Shown in pieces: positions 15,029-23,184 of a DNA stretch of 31,681 bases (position 1 is the first letter of the stretch; every line of letters begins with the position of its first letter). Under the pieces are notes generated by a model. That model made no database searches. It worked only from the letters and a program-made list of their open reading frames with translations, and was not told the DNA's origin. Source of the DNA: Dehalococcoidia bacterium (GTDB lineage Bacteria > Chloroflexota > Dehalococcoidia > GIF9 > AB-539-J10); the NCBI GenBank assembly GCA_030606765.1, contig JAUWFX010000007.1, forward strand, positions 1 to 31,681, read 5' to 3'. The position numbers were made by a program, and so were the translations under genes.

Positions 15029-16041
15029 GCCGGGGAGAAAGGGTGACCTTTTCGTTCAAAATCAGGGAGATACTCTTCTGCTGCCTCCATTTCCTGCACC
15101 CAGCCGTTTTCTATTCCCAGGTCAGTTAGTAGCTGGAGAACCGTTTCATGCTCGTCAACGGTGATCTTCCGGGAAAGCAGTGGTATTCGCGACGCCCGGT
15201 GCATCGGCATGTATTGAGACATTATGCTAACCGTCACCGTAGGAGAAAGCTCCCGAGCAAGCCAGGTTAGTGATTCCTCGCTGCCTGCCAGACCGTTGGG
15301 CAGAATAAGATGACGCACTATCAATCCTTTTTGTGCCAGGCCAGATTCATCTACCACCAGGTCTCCAACCTGTCGATACATCTCTTTAATAGCCTGGCGA
15401 GCCTGTGCTACATAATCCGGGGCATGCGAGAATTTCTTAGCCCACCTGTCAGAGGCATATCTCAAATCAGGCAAGTAGATACTTATTACACCGTCAAGCG
15501 CTTTCAGAGAAGCGATAGAATCATAGCCACTACTGTTGTAAACCAGCGGCACTCGAAGCCCCGTGGGCACCGCTTCCACAACTGCCCGAAGGAGCTGGGG
15601 AACAAAATGGGATGGCGAAACGAAATTGATATTGTGGCAGCCCAGTTCATCCTGAAGATAGAGCATCCTTTCAGCCAGGGTGCGGCAGTCTATTTCCTTT
15701 GATTTTTGCTTTTCCCAGTTCTGACTTATCTGGTAGTTCTGACAATAAACGCATCTCATATTACAATTGCCGAAGAAAACCGTACCTGACCCTCTGGTCC
15801 CTGAAATAGCCGGTTCCTCACCTTGATGAGCGCAGACCGCCGAGATTATGGGGAGACGCCCAGAATGGCAATAGCCCGGTTCGTTTTGTAATCTATTGAC
15901 CCGACACTCCCTGGGGCAGATATCGCAGGAGGCTAACCGAGCCTCAACTGCTTGCGCACGACGCTCCAATTCACCAGAGTGGTACAGCGTAACGTATCCT
16001 GGTTCCATAGACGCTAAGAGCACCATGAGTGAACGTGGCAC
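14986..16041 (-). CDS. Radical SAM protein, PflX/COG1313-like, with repeat-encoded C-terminus
   Basis: Up to 351 aa from a GTG at 16041; an ATG at 16008 (MEPGYVTLYHSGEL) gives a more family-like start of 340 aa, but neither has a clear ribosome site. The [4Fe-4S]/SAM motif is CNMRCVYCQNYQIS (Cys at about 82, 86 and 89 from the inner ATG). An N-terminal Cys cluster (CDICPRECRVNR, then GYC) is typical of PflX-type proteins related to pyruvate-formate-lyase activators; the target is unknown. The last 13 or so residues (SRDTMPIMPTTN) and the stop codon are encoded by R1 copy 7, so the native stop was probably lost when the repeat arrived. Confidence 0.83.
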   Translation of the reverse strand: MPRSLMVLLASMEPGYVTLYHSGELERRAQAVEARLASCDICPRECRVNRLQNEPGYCHSGRLPIISAVCAHQGEEPAISGTRGSGTVFFGNCNMRCVYCQNYQISQNWEKQKSKEIDCRTLAERMLYLQDELGCHNINFVSPSHFVPQLLRAVVEAVPTGLRVPLVYNSSGYDSIASLKALDGVISIYLPDLRYASDRWAKKFSHAPDYVAQARQAIKEMYRQVGDLVVDESGLAQKGLIVRHLILPNGLAGSEESLTWLARELSPTVTVSIMSQYMPMHRASRIPLLSRKITVDEHETVLQLLTDLGIENGWVQEMEAAEEYLPDFERKGHPFSPANSRDTMPIMPTTN

Positions 16042-16104
16042 AACTCACTGGCCTACACTTTAGATGGCTGACATGGTGCTGTCAACCTTCCGCTCACCAG
16101 AAGT

Positions 16105-16168
16105 GGTATTCCGGGGACATAATACCTGATTTGTAGCAGGCCTGATTGGTATGGTGTCCCTGGAATTC
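16105..16168 (+). repeat. R1 palindromic repeat, copy 8
   Basis: Full-length and closest to the consensus (GGTATTCCGGGG to CCTGGAATTC). Folding this copy gives 18 Watson-Crick and 2 G-T pairs between the arms, with two mismatches, around a loop of about 21 nt. It lies in a 234-bp spacer (16042-16275) with no other feature that I see. Confidence 0.93.
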
Positions 16169-16275
16169 GAAGTAGGGTTACTAGTGAGGTCAAGATGCCA
16201 ATTTCTTGGCAACTTGCATTTTCACTCTTCTTTCCAGTGCGAGAGTCGCTTTCAGACGGTACCTTATATAAATCC

Positions 16276-16713
16276 TCAATGATGACTGATGGCCTGTCTA
16301 ATAGCTTCCTCTAGCTCTTGTGGAACATCGGTGCCGATTAAATATTTCTTACCCGTTGTTAGCTTGATCTGGACAGCATCAAAGCCGGAAACCCTGAACA
16401 GCATCCCGTCAGGAGTTGACCGAATACCCCACCCGTAATACCAGGGATTTTTAAAGGCTTGACACGATTCTATCTCATTCAGCTTAAACCGTTTGCGGAT
16501 TACTCCAGGCCCAAATTGCACTAATAGCTCCTCTTCCCGGACGACCACGGTTAAACTGGGGAATAACACTAGAGCTACCGCGAGGACAACCAGGACTGCG
16601 ATAGCAATCCAATTAACGCCGGTATTTGCCAGGATAATCCCGATTGCCACCATTGCTGCTACAATGGCCACAATGATGAAGTATCCAACCTGAGTATGTT
16701 CGTACCGCTTAAT
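16276..16713 (-). CDS. PH-like domain membrane protein; possible ATT start
   Basis: The reading frame is open to 16768 but the first standard start (GTG, 16671) falls inside the first membrane helix. The codons before it read IKRYEHTQVGYFIIVAIV, a typical beginning for small two-helix proteins with a bacterial PH-like domain. An ATT at 16711-16713 lies 7 nt after AAGGA (16721-16725 on the complement), so translation may begin at ATT, giving 145 aa. Two N-terminal membrane segments are followed by a beta-rich domain (LTVVVREEELLVQFGPGVIRK, then RVSGFDAVQIKLTTGKKYLIG). Function unknown. It lies downstream of the flavodoxin gene, 54 bp from its stop. Confidence 0.6.
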   Translation of the reverse strand: MKRYEHTQVGYFIIVAIVAAMVAIGIILANTGVNWIAIAVLVVLAVALVLFPSLTVVVREEELLVQFGPGVIRKRFKLNEIESCQAFKNPWYYGWGIRSTPDGMLFRVSGFDAVQIKLTTGKKYLIGTDVPQELEEAIRQAISHH

Positions 16714-16767
16714 CTTGATATCCTTATGAGTAATTGTGTAGTTAAGATGGGGAGGGGCCTTACAAAA

Positions 16768-17223
16768 TTACTTCTTGCTCTCTAAAATTCCTTTAGCCCA
16801 ACCTGCAGCCCGCTCTAGTTCTCCTTCTTTCAGCGGACCTTTGTTACCTGTAACGAAGAAACCTTCCGGAGACGCTATGAGAGTACCGCCCTTTTTTTTC
16901 AGATTGCCGGCGATGCGCCCAGCGGCATATCCAAACACCCTGACGAGTTTCGTCGTGATTCTGGTATCGAATGCAGCTACGTTTATACCTTGAAGAGCAG
17001 GCTTGGGGACTTTGTTAAGGAGGTCTTGAATCGCCGGCGTCGGCCTGCCCGCATGGGTCGGAGAACCTACAATGAGAAGGTCAATAGATGTTAATTCCGA
17101 GGGATTCGTCTCGCCCACCCGCACTATCTTGACCTCGTAGGACGGGGTAATAGCTTCAGCAACAGCCCTGGCGATTTTCTCCGTATTTCCATAAACTGAG
17201 TCATATACTATTAAAGCCTTCAT
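16768..17223 (-). CDS. Flavodoxin family protein
   Basis: 151 aa. The FMN phosphate loop is at the N-terminus: MKALIVYDSVYGNTEKIARA. Later segments LLIVGSPTHAGRPTPAIQDLL and VAAFDTRITTKLVRVFGYAAG fit the flavin-contact loops of long flavodoxin-like or WrbA-like electron carriers. The ATG at 17223 was chosen because it is preceded by GGAGGTG and gives the canonical N-terminus; a further in-frame start at 17250 adds nine residues. Cytoplasmic redox role; partner unknown. It forms a module with the PH-like gene between R1 copies 8 and 9. Confidence 0.87.
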   Translation of the reverse strand: MKALIVYDSVYGNTEKIARAVAEAITPSYEVKIVRVGETNPSELTSIDLLIVGSPTHAGRPTPAIQDLLNKVPKPALQGINVAAFDTRITTKLVRVFGYAAGRIAGNLKKKGGTLIASPEGFFVTGNKGPLKEGELERAAGWAKGILESKK

Positions 17224-17315
17224 TAAGAGACACCTCCACTCCATATTCAATTATTCAGCGTACACCTGTATTAACGAATCTTCAAGCACACGTAGTCTTA
17301 TTCGATGTTGTGCAC

Positions 17316-17379
17316 GATATTCTGGGGATATAATACCTGATTTGTAGCAGGCCTAATTGGTATGGTGTCCCTGGAATTC
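17316..17379 (+). repeat. R1 palindromic repeat, copy 9
   Basis: Full-length, GATATTCTGGGGATAT to CCTGGAATTC. The right end cuts a minus-strand flavoprotein gene after ten codons; the left end lies in the flavodoxin leader. Confidence 0.92.
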
Positions 17380-17410
17380 TGATGATAACCAAATCATATG
17401 CATCTTTCAT
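17380..17410 (-). pseudogene. 5' fragment of an FAD-binding oxidoreductase gene, cut by R1 copy 9
   Basis: A GGAGGTGATCA ribosome site is followed by an ATG at 17410 that encodes MKDAYDLVII, the usual first beta strand of an FAD-binding Rossmann protein just before the GxGxxG loop. At the next codon the sequence becomes R1, and the frame continues as repeat-encoded residues to a stop at 17282 (42 codons). The good ribosome site and position 32 bp after the dihydrolipoamide-dehydrogenase-like gene indicate that a real downstream operon gene was truncated here. Confidence 0.7.
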
Positions 17411-17442
17411 TGATCACCTCCAAGACTCATTATATTGCGAAT

Positions 17443-18813
17443 CTAGGAATCCTCTAGGCTATTGATGGTGTACTGTACTAGTTCTGAAAGGGCAGGGTGA
17501 ATGTGAATTCCCTGTTCGAGCTCCTCCATACCGCCACCGGATGTCATTGCGTTGACAACTTCTTGAATGAGCTCTGGTGCATACGGCCCTATGATATGAA
17601 AACCAAGTATTCTGTTGCTACCTTTCTCCACTATTGCCTTAGCGAAACCCTCCTTTTCCATCATGGCCTCGCCCTTGGCAATATCGAAGTATTTCATCCT
17701 ACCGATGAGGACATCATGGCCTTCCCTAGCCTGCACCTCGGTCATACCTACCGACGCAACCTGAGGATGTGAGTACACCGCGTGAGGAACGGCGCTGTAG
17801 TCAACCTTGATATTCGTGCCATAGAAGGCATTCTGCGCAACGATTTCAGCTTCCCTGTTAGCCATATGCCTAAACATCTGCTGGCCGTTGGCATCCCCAA
17901 TAGCGAAAATACCCCTCCGATTCGTCTCGAGGTATTCGTTGACCTTGACAAAGCCCTTCCTGTCTGTCTCTACTCCGGTATTTTCTACTTTTAATATATC
18001 TGCGTTAGACCTTCTACCCACAGCCATCATAATCCTTTGCGCAGCAAATTCCCTGCGCTTGCCGGAATTAGTATCCTTTGCAATAACCACAACACCATGC
18101 TCGCTTTGTTTTACTTCCTCTACCAAGGCATTTGTATGGACTCCCATGCGCTTGCTCAACTCATTCCCCAAGAGTGCAGAGATTTCCGAGCCCTCGGATA
18201 GAACCAACCTGTCAGCCATCTCGAGAATGGCAACTTCAGTGCCCATGGCCGCAAAGAAATGCCCAAATTCGACAGCGATATAGCCACCACCAATGATGAT
18301 GAGGCTGTCCGGTTTTTCTTTTAGCTCCAGCACCGATTCGTTGGTAAGGTAGCCTACATTTTCCGAGCCTTTAATCGGAGGTATGAACGGTCGCGATCCG
18401 GATGCAATGAAAATCCTTTCCCCTTTAAGTTTCTCTCCATTGACCTCAAGCAGGTAGTCACCCACGAAATATCCTTCACCTTCATAAAAATCCAGGTTCT
18501 TAGACTGCTTGATGCCCTCTCTAATATGAACCTGACTTTCCTGTCTGCTCTTTCTCATCCTCTCCATTATTGATTTAAAATCTACGTTCTTTATCTCCGC
18601 TTCAATACCCAGTTTCTTCCCTTCCTCAATTTCTGCAATGCGGTCCGCTGTGTAAATCAGCATTTTGGATGGTATACAACCCCAGTTGAGGCAAGTTCCG
18701 CCTATTAATGGTCCCTTGTCTATGAGTGCTGCCTTTAGACCTTGCGCTGCGGCTTCTTCCGAAATGATTGCTCCAGCCCCCGAGCCGATGACTATAACGT
18801 CGTAACTCTTCAA
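17443..18813 (-). CDS. Dihydrolipoamide dehydrogenase-like pyridine nucleotide-disulfide oxidoreductase
   Basis: 456 aa. The FAD loop is IGSGAGAIISEEAA near residue 9. The redox disulfide is GGTCLNWGCIPSKML (Cys41, Cys46), and the NAD(P) loop is IIGGGYIAVEFGHFFA. The C-terminal dimer-interface base is in HIHPALSELVQ. It is therefore a complete class I flavoprotein of the Lpd/mercuric-reductase type. No 2-oxoacid dehydrogenase genes are nearby, so its disulfide substrate is unclear. The start is TTG (18813) with a strong GGAGGTGA site about 9 nt upstream. It lies downstream of the glucose dehydrogenase gene on the same strand, 111 bp away, and may be co-transcribed. Confidence 0.88.
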   Translation of the reverse strand: MKSYDVIVIGSGAGAIISEEAAAQGLKAALIDKGPLIGGTCLNWGCIPSKMLIYTADRIAEIEEGKKLGIEAEIKNVDFKSIMERMRKSRQESQVHIREGIKQSKNLDFYEGEGYFVGDYLLEVNGEKLKGERIFIASGSRPFIPPIKGSENVGYLTNESVLELKEKPDSLIIIGGGYIAVEFGHFFAAMGTEVAILEMADRLVLSEGSEISALLGNELSKRMGVHTNALVEEVKQSEHGVVVIAKDTNSGKRREFAAQRIMMAVGRRSNADILKVENTGVETDRKGFVKVNEYLETNRRGIFAIGDANGQQMFRHMANREAEIVAQNAFYGTNIKVDYSAVPHAVYSHPQVASVGMTEVQAREGHDVLIGRMKYFDIAKGEAMMEKEGFAKAIVEKGSNRILGFHIIGPYAPELIQEVVNAMTSGGGMEELEQGIHIHPALSELVQYTINSLEDS

Positions 18814-18831
18814 TGTTGCTCACCTCCTTCT

Positions 18832-18860
18832 CCGTGTTTATCACTTTTGCGTTTACACGG
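18832..18860. promoter_or_regulatory. Inverted repeat upstream of the Lpd-like gene
   Basis: CCGTGT (18832-18837) and ACACGG (18855-18860) form a 6-bp inverted repeat between the ribosome site of the Lpd-like gene and the preceding gene. It could be an operator or a leader hairpin; nothing else supports it. Confidence 0.3.
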
Positions 18861-18892
18861 TCTAAATCACTTGTCCATATAACTGTCTCTCT

Positions 18893-18929
18893 CGTGATAA
18901 GAGGGTTAGGTCGGAGTCATTTTATCACG
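18893..18929 (-). terminator. Inverted repeat at the 3' end of the glucose dehydrogenase gene
   Basis: CGTGATAA at 18893-18900 and TTATCACG at 18922-18929 are perfect 8-bp complements and overlap the TGA of the dehydrogenase gene. A 21-nt loop and no T-run make a classical intrinsic terminator unlikely; it may be an attenuator or processing site. Confidence 0.3.
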
Positions 18930-19989
18930 TCAATTCGATCACCGTTTTGATATTATCTGGATCGGGATCAAGCCCATCCCTGAACTTATCCAGTGTAAGC
19001 CGTCGAGTAATTAGTCTTGATAGCCAGCCAGGCCATTTCTTTTCTATACAAACCAGTGACTCGACTGATCTTTCAAAATGGCCACGGTTAGAACTGACGG
19101 TGCCGAATACTGTCTTATTACCCAACACCATCTGCATGTTTAGACACGAAGCATCAACCTCAAGCGGCTTCTGGCCGGTCGATACTCCCATCAGGCATAA
19201 AATCCCGTTTGTCCCCAGGGCACTCATCGCCTGGAAAGCGACAGTACTATTACCGGTGGCTTCCATAATCAGATCAAGGTTCCCAATCTTATGTGGTAGA
19301 CTCACGACCGATGACACATTCCCATCGACGTAATTGGCACCGATGCTTTCGACAAGTTGTGCCTTCACACTTGATCTAGGCACTACATCAAGAGTGAATA
19401 TATTGTAATCATGAAGCTTAAGCAGTGCGGTAGTCAGCAGGCCTAATGGACCGGCCCCAAGCACCACGGCGATATCAATTGGATTGGCACTTCGATTATG
19501 AAACTCCATAGCCTGTTCAATTCCCTTTGTGGCAATGCTTGTTGGCTCGGCAAGCACAGCGATGTTTCGTAGTTCTTTTGGAACCGGCACCAAGAAACCT
19601 GCATCCTCAGCAAGATACTCTCTCAGAAATCCATGCGCACCCTTTATGCCACATTCTCGGTAGTTACCCTTAAGGCACATATCAAGCTGACCTCTCTGAC
19701 AGTCAACACAGTCGTCGGGACGTCTGACCATCGGCACTACAAAATCGCCCTTGCCCAACTCCGTTGTACCAGGATTCTCAATCTGACCGACTGCTTCGTG
19801 TCCCAAGACAATGAAGTCATTGTCTGGCGGTGTTTCTCCGTATTCACCCCGGTTGATCTCCATATCGGTACCATCAATCCCCAATTCCAGCAGTCTGACC
19901 AGAGCCTGACCGCTCGAAATCACCGGCATATCCATTTCAATCAATCTCGCACTGTCTTTTTGCCCTGGTGTTACTATTCCAGCTTTCAT
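18925..19989 (-). CDS. Glucose 1-dehydrogenase-like zinc MDR enzyme (archaeal type)
   Basis: 354 aa medium-chain dehydrogenase. The catalytic zinc site uses GIDGTD (Asp39 where alcohol dehydrogenases have Cys, as in some archaeal glucose dehydrogenases) and GHEAVG (His64, Glu65). The structural-zinc lobe has CVDCQRGQLDMCLKGNYREC (Cys94, 97, 105 and 113). The NAD(P) loop is VVLGAGPLGLLTTALL. The C-terminal segment WPGWLSRLITRRLTLDKF is characteristic of the archaeal glucose dehydrogenase family. It would oxidise glucose or another aldose to the lactone. The ATG overlaps the stop of the GH15 gene by 4 bp, so it is coupled to glucose release. Confidence 0.85.
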   Translation of the reverse strand: MKAGIVTPGQKDSARLIEMDMPVISSGQALVRLLELGIDGTDMEINRGEYGETPPDNDFIVLGHEAVGQIENPGTTELGKGDFVVPMVRRPDDCVDCQRGQLDMCLKGNYRECGIKGAHGFLREYLAEDAGFLVPVPKELRNIAVLAEPTSIATKGIEQAMEFHNRSANPIDIAVVLGAGPLGLLTTALLKLHDYNIFTLDVVPRSSVKAQLVESIGANYVDGNVSSVVSLPHKIGNLDLIMEATGNSTVAFQAMSALGTNGILCLMGVSTGQKPLEVDASCLNMQMVLGNKTVFGTVSSNRGHFERSVESLVCIEKKWPGWLSRLITRRLTLDKFRDGLDPDPDNIKTVIELT

Positions 19990-21797
19990 GCTTCACCTCC
20001 CACTCTTTTCTCTTTTATAGCTTCTGTTAACTCCAGTCCTGTAATAATAACCGCCAGATGAGTCAAAGCCTGTGGGAAATTACCCAAGGCCTCTCCTGTA
20101 ACAGGGTTGACCATTTCAGAAAAAAGACCTAAATGATTACCATAGCCGAGCAGTCTTTCGTAAAGCTCAACGGCATCCTCAAGTTTCCCCAACCTAAGTA
20201 AGTTGCGAACTAACCAGAATGTGCACCACAGAAATGCGCCTTCAGAACCTTTCAGCCCATCGTCAGTCTCATCAGTTCTGTACCTGCGTAGGAGGCCATT
20301 CCAACTAAGTTCATCAGCAGCATGGTTGATAGTAGATTTGATCCGCTTATCAGAGACGGGCAAGAAGCCGAAAAGAGGTATTAATAGAGCACTGGCGTCT
20401 AGAGCTTCCGTATCATAGTGCTGGGTAAAGGCCTCCTTCTTCGGGTTCCAGCCCTTAGTCAGAATGTCACTGCGTATATCCTCGGCAGCCTGACGCCAGT
20501 AACCAACCTTCTCGTTTCGCTCGAGACCCTGGGCCAGTTTTATTCCCCTATCTACAGCTACCCAGCACATGACTTTAGAGTGAACAAAATGGAACGGACC
20601 TCCCCTTACTTCCCAGATGCCACTGTCTGGTTCTGGCCATAGTTCACAGGCAGCATCAACAAATGTCTCCAGTAGTTTCCAGTCCTTACTACTTATGTAG
20701 CCGCCGATTTTTACATAATTGTACGCTGCTTCGAGCACTTCGCCAAAGATATCCAGCTGGCGCTGGTTATAAGCACCATTACCGATTCGTACCGGCCGGG
20801 ACCTACGGTAGCCTTCCAAGTGATCCAGGGTTCGTTCATCAAGAGGATCCCCAAAATCGATATCGTATAGAATCTGTGCTTTAGGGCCACATCTTTCGCA
20901 TACGTTGAGTAACCATTTCATGAAGCCGATAGCTTCTTCTTTGTGTCCCAGCGAAGAAAAAGCATTGAGGGTAAGAGAGGCATCACGGAGCCATGTAAAG
21001 CGGTAGTCCCAGTTTCTTTCGCCACCGATTTCTTCCGGGAGGGAGGTAGTTGGAGCGGCGACAATTGCCCCTGTCAGTGAATATACCAGCAGGTGTAAGG
21101 CCAGGTAAGAGCGCACTATATAATATCGATATGGACCCGAATAAACGCAGCCCTCTGCCTGTTGCTGCCAGTATCCCTTTGTTTGAGAAAGCTTGGTCAG
21201 TGAGTTCTTTACAACACCGGTGAGTGGTTTATCCGAACCATACCTTAATACGAAGACAACTTTCTCTCCACGCTGCAGGTTAACAGTTGCCGTGGCCTGG
21301 TCTCCGAGATCTTTGAATGGGACGGACGATGATAGTGATACAGGAGCTCCGCCACCTGTGACCACTACACCATACTGTGCGACAGTTAGCGAGGGATCAA
21401 CTGTAGCATATCCTGGTTTGGGCTTAAATGTGACCGTGAGGTCGACTTCCCCGTTAGTGCACTCTGCCATACGATGGATTTCATTGAATTGTACGTGTTT
21501 GCCATCCGTCCTTTCGTAGCAGGGCATGAAGTCCGTTAACGTCACTGTACCAGTGTCAGTTTGAAAAACCGTCTGCAACACGTTGGTTTCACCCAAATAA
21601 GATTGACTGGATTCGAAGTGCAAGCTCGGTTTTATGCCAAACCTTCCACCTTTCTCATCGTCAAGAATGGCGGCAAATATGCTGGGCGAATCAAACCTGG
21701 GAAGACAGCACCAGTCAATGGAACCATCCCTGGCTACCAGGGCTGCTGAAACCATGTTCCCAATGATGCCGTAGTCACTAATCGGTTTATAGACCAA
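19986..21797 (-). CDS. GH15 glycoside hydrolase (glucoamylase/trehalase type)
   Basis: 603 aa. The N-terminus KPISDYGIIGNMVSAALVARDGSIDWCCLPRFDSPS is a standard start for the bacterial and archaeal GH15 group that includes trehalases and glucoamylases. The (alpha/alpha)6 barrel follows from about residue 230, with GGERNWDYRFTWLRDASLTL and a late LKGSEGAFLWCTFWLVRNL. No signal peptide, so it acts in the cytoplasm, probably releasing glucose from trehalose or oligosaccharides. It sits between gnd and the glucose dehydrogenase gene, with a 4-bp overlap to the latter. Trehalose versus malto-oligosaccharide cannot be decided here. Confidence 0.9.
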   Translation of the reverse strand: MVYKPISDYGIIGNMVSAALVARDGSIDWCCLPRFDSPSIFAAILDDEKGGRFGIKPSLHFESSQSYLGETNVLQTVFQTDTGTVTLTDFMPCYERTDGKHVQFNEIHRMAECTNGEVDLTVTFKPKPGYATVDPSLTVAQYGVVVTGGGAPVSLSSSVPFKDLGDQATATVNLQRGEKVVFVLRYGSDKPLTGVVKNSLTKLSQTKGYWQQQAEGCVYSGPYRYYIVRSYLALHLLVYSLTGAIVAAPTTSLPEEIGGERNWDYRFTWLRDASLTLNAFSSLGHKEEAIGFMKWLLNVCERCGPKAQILYDIDFGDPLDERTLDHLEGYRRSRPVRIGNGAYNQRQLDIFGEVLEAAYNYVKIGGYISSKDWKLLETFVDAACELWPEPDSGIWEVRGGPFHFVHSKVMCWVAVDRGIKLAQGLERNEKVGYWRQAAEDIRSDILTKGWNPKKEAFTQHYDTEALDASALLIPLFGFLPVSDKRIKSTINHAADELSWNGLLRRYRTDETDDGLKGSEGAFLWCTFWLVRNLLRLGKLEDAVELYERLLGYGNHLGLFSEMVNPVTGEALGNFPQALTHLAVIITGLELTEAIKEKRVGGEA

Positions 21798-21876
21798 ACC
21801 TGATACGCTCCTTCATTTCTCTTACTTGATATTATTGCTATAGCTACATAGGCTTAAGGCCTTGTTCCTGTATCGA

Positions 21877-22839
21877 CTATTCGCGAATAAAATCGCTGAT
21901 CTGTCCCTGGCGACGCTCTCGCACGGTTGCCGGATCATGTCCGTACTTGTGCCCTCCAAATCCGTGCCGCATCATCGCTATTGCCCGTGCCCAAAACTTA
22001 TCATCGTCGCGCGAGGAGATAAGCTGCATAACAGCCTGTGCAATGACCGGCACAGGAACCTCCATATGCATGGCATCGTCCACCAGCCAGTTCACTTCAC
22101 CGGTGTCGTCGACATAGGCAGGTATCTTGTCTAATCCGTCCTCTTCTCGATATGCCGCTTCCATAAGGTCTATGAGCCAGGAACGGATGACAGACCCGTG
22201 GCGCCAGCATCGCAGTATCTCTTTGATATCGAGTTTTTCCCTGTAATGCTCAAGAAGGTCAACACCTTCACCAATTGCCTGGAGCATACCAAACTCTATT
22301 CCGTTATGGACAAGCTTGGTGAAATGGCCTGCTCCAGGCGGTCCAGCATGAACGTATCCCCCTGGTGTAGCAAGCTCGATCAGGATTGGTTCGATTCGGG
22401 CTATTGGCTCCATGTCACCACCGGCCATAAAGCAAGCACCATGGCGGGCACCTTCCACACCACCGCTTGTCCCGAGGTCAACGAAGTTGATTCCCTTTTC
22501 AGATAGACTTCGATGGCGGCGTATTGAGTCGCCCCAGTAGGAGTTACCCGCATCGACAATAATGTCACCCTTATCTACATGTGGAATAATATCGTCGATA
22601 ACGCTGTCGACAGCCGGTCCAGCAGGAATGTAGATGAATAAGGGTCGAGCTGGCGATAACTTGTCGCGAAAACCATCGAGACTATTAGCCTCTACCATGC
22701 CGGCCTTTTTTAATTCGTCAGACACACTTTTGAGATCAAAACCCACGACGCGCATGCCCTTCTCCAAGGCTTGAAGTGAAAGATTCGCTCCCATGCGACC
22801 AAGGCCAACAACACCGAACTCCCTTTTTGCATCTGCCAT
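21877..22839 (-). CDS. gnd: 6-phosphogluconate dehydrogenase, short YqeC-like form
   Basis: 320 aa. The NAD(P) loop is VGLGRMGANLSLQALEKG at the N-terminus. The substrate-binding segment DLGTSGGVEGARHGACFMAGG and the catalytic-Lys segment GAGHFTKLVHNGIEFG are intact; C-terminal MMRHGFGGHKYG fits the short decarboxylating form. It converts 6-phosphogluconate to ribulose 5-phosphate. AAGGAG lies 6 nt before the ATG at 22839. It is the first complete gene of the sugar operon, downstream of a truncated cyclase gene. No gluconate kinase is visible to link it to the glucose dehydrogenase product. Confidence 0.92.
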   Translation of the reverse strand: MADAKREFGVVGLGRMGANLSLQALEKGMRVVGFDLKSVSDELKKAGMVEANSLDGFRDKLSPARPLFIYIPAGPAVDSVIDDIIPHVDKGDIIVDAGNSYWGDSIRRHRSLSEKGINFVDLGTSGGVEGARHGACFMAGGDMEPIARIEPILIELATPGGYVHAGPPGAGHFTKLVHNGIEFGMLQAIGEGVDLLEHYREKLDIKEILRCWRHGSVIRSWLIDLMEAAYREEDGLDKIPAYVDDTGEVNWLVDDAMHMEVPVPVIAQAVMQLISSRDDDKFWARAIAMMRHGFGGHKYGHDPATVRERRQGQISDFIRE

Positions 22840-22882
22840 GTCATTCTCCTTTATTCAGGATTGATTTGCATGTTATTAATGC

Positions 22883-23119
22883 TTAATTGCTTACCATGGG
22901 TTTTATAATAGCACGAGCAGGAGCGCCATCTCCTCCAACAATTCTCAGTGGTAAACATATGAGGTTGTATTTGCCAGGCGTTACATCTGATAGGTTCAGT
23001 CCCTCAATAGTCGGTATGTCACTGCTGAGAAGTGTCTTATGTACATAGCGTCCGCCATACTTAAAGCTCCCGACAGACAGATAATCAACGCCAATCAACT
23101 GTATACCCCGATTCGCAAT
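22883..23119 (-). pseudogene. 3' remnant of a cyclase (kynurenine formamidase-like) gene, cut by R1 copy 10
   Basis: The remaining 78 or so codons encode ANRGIQLIGVDYLSVGSF, then VHKTLLSSDIPTIEGLNL and LPLRIVGGDGAPARAI, which is the C-terminal third of a cyclase-family metal hydrolase (PF04199 type, usually around 210 aa). The metal-binding HxGTHxD half is absent. The frame continues upstream only into R1 copy 10 and R3 copy B, giving a spurious N-terminus. It lies 43 bp before gnd on the same strand, so it was the preceding operon gene before truncation. Confidence 0.78.
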
Positions 23120-23180
23120 GTATTCTGGGGACATAATACCTGATTTGTAGCAGGCCTGATTGATATGGTATCCCTGGGAT
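23120..23180 (+). repeat. R1 palindromic repeat, copy 10
   Basis: GTATTCTGGGG to TCCCTGGGAT; the last bases differ from the usual GGAATTC. The left end is the exact breakpoint of the cyclase gene remnant. R3 copy B starts about 5 bp after the right end. Confidence 0.9.
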
Positions 23181-23184
23181 GAGG

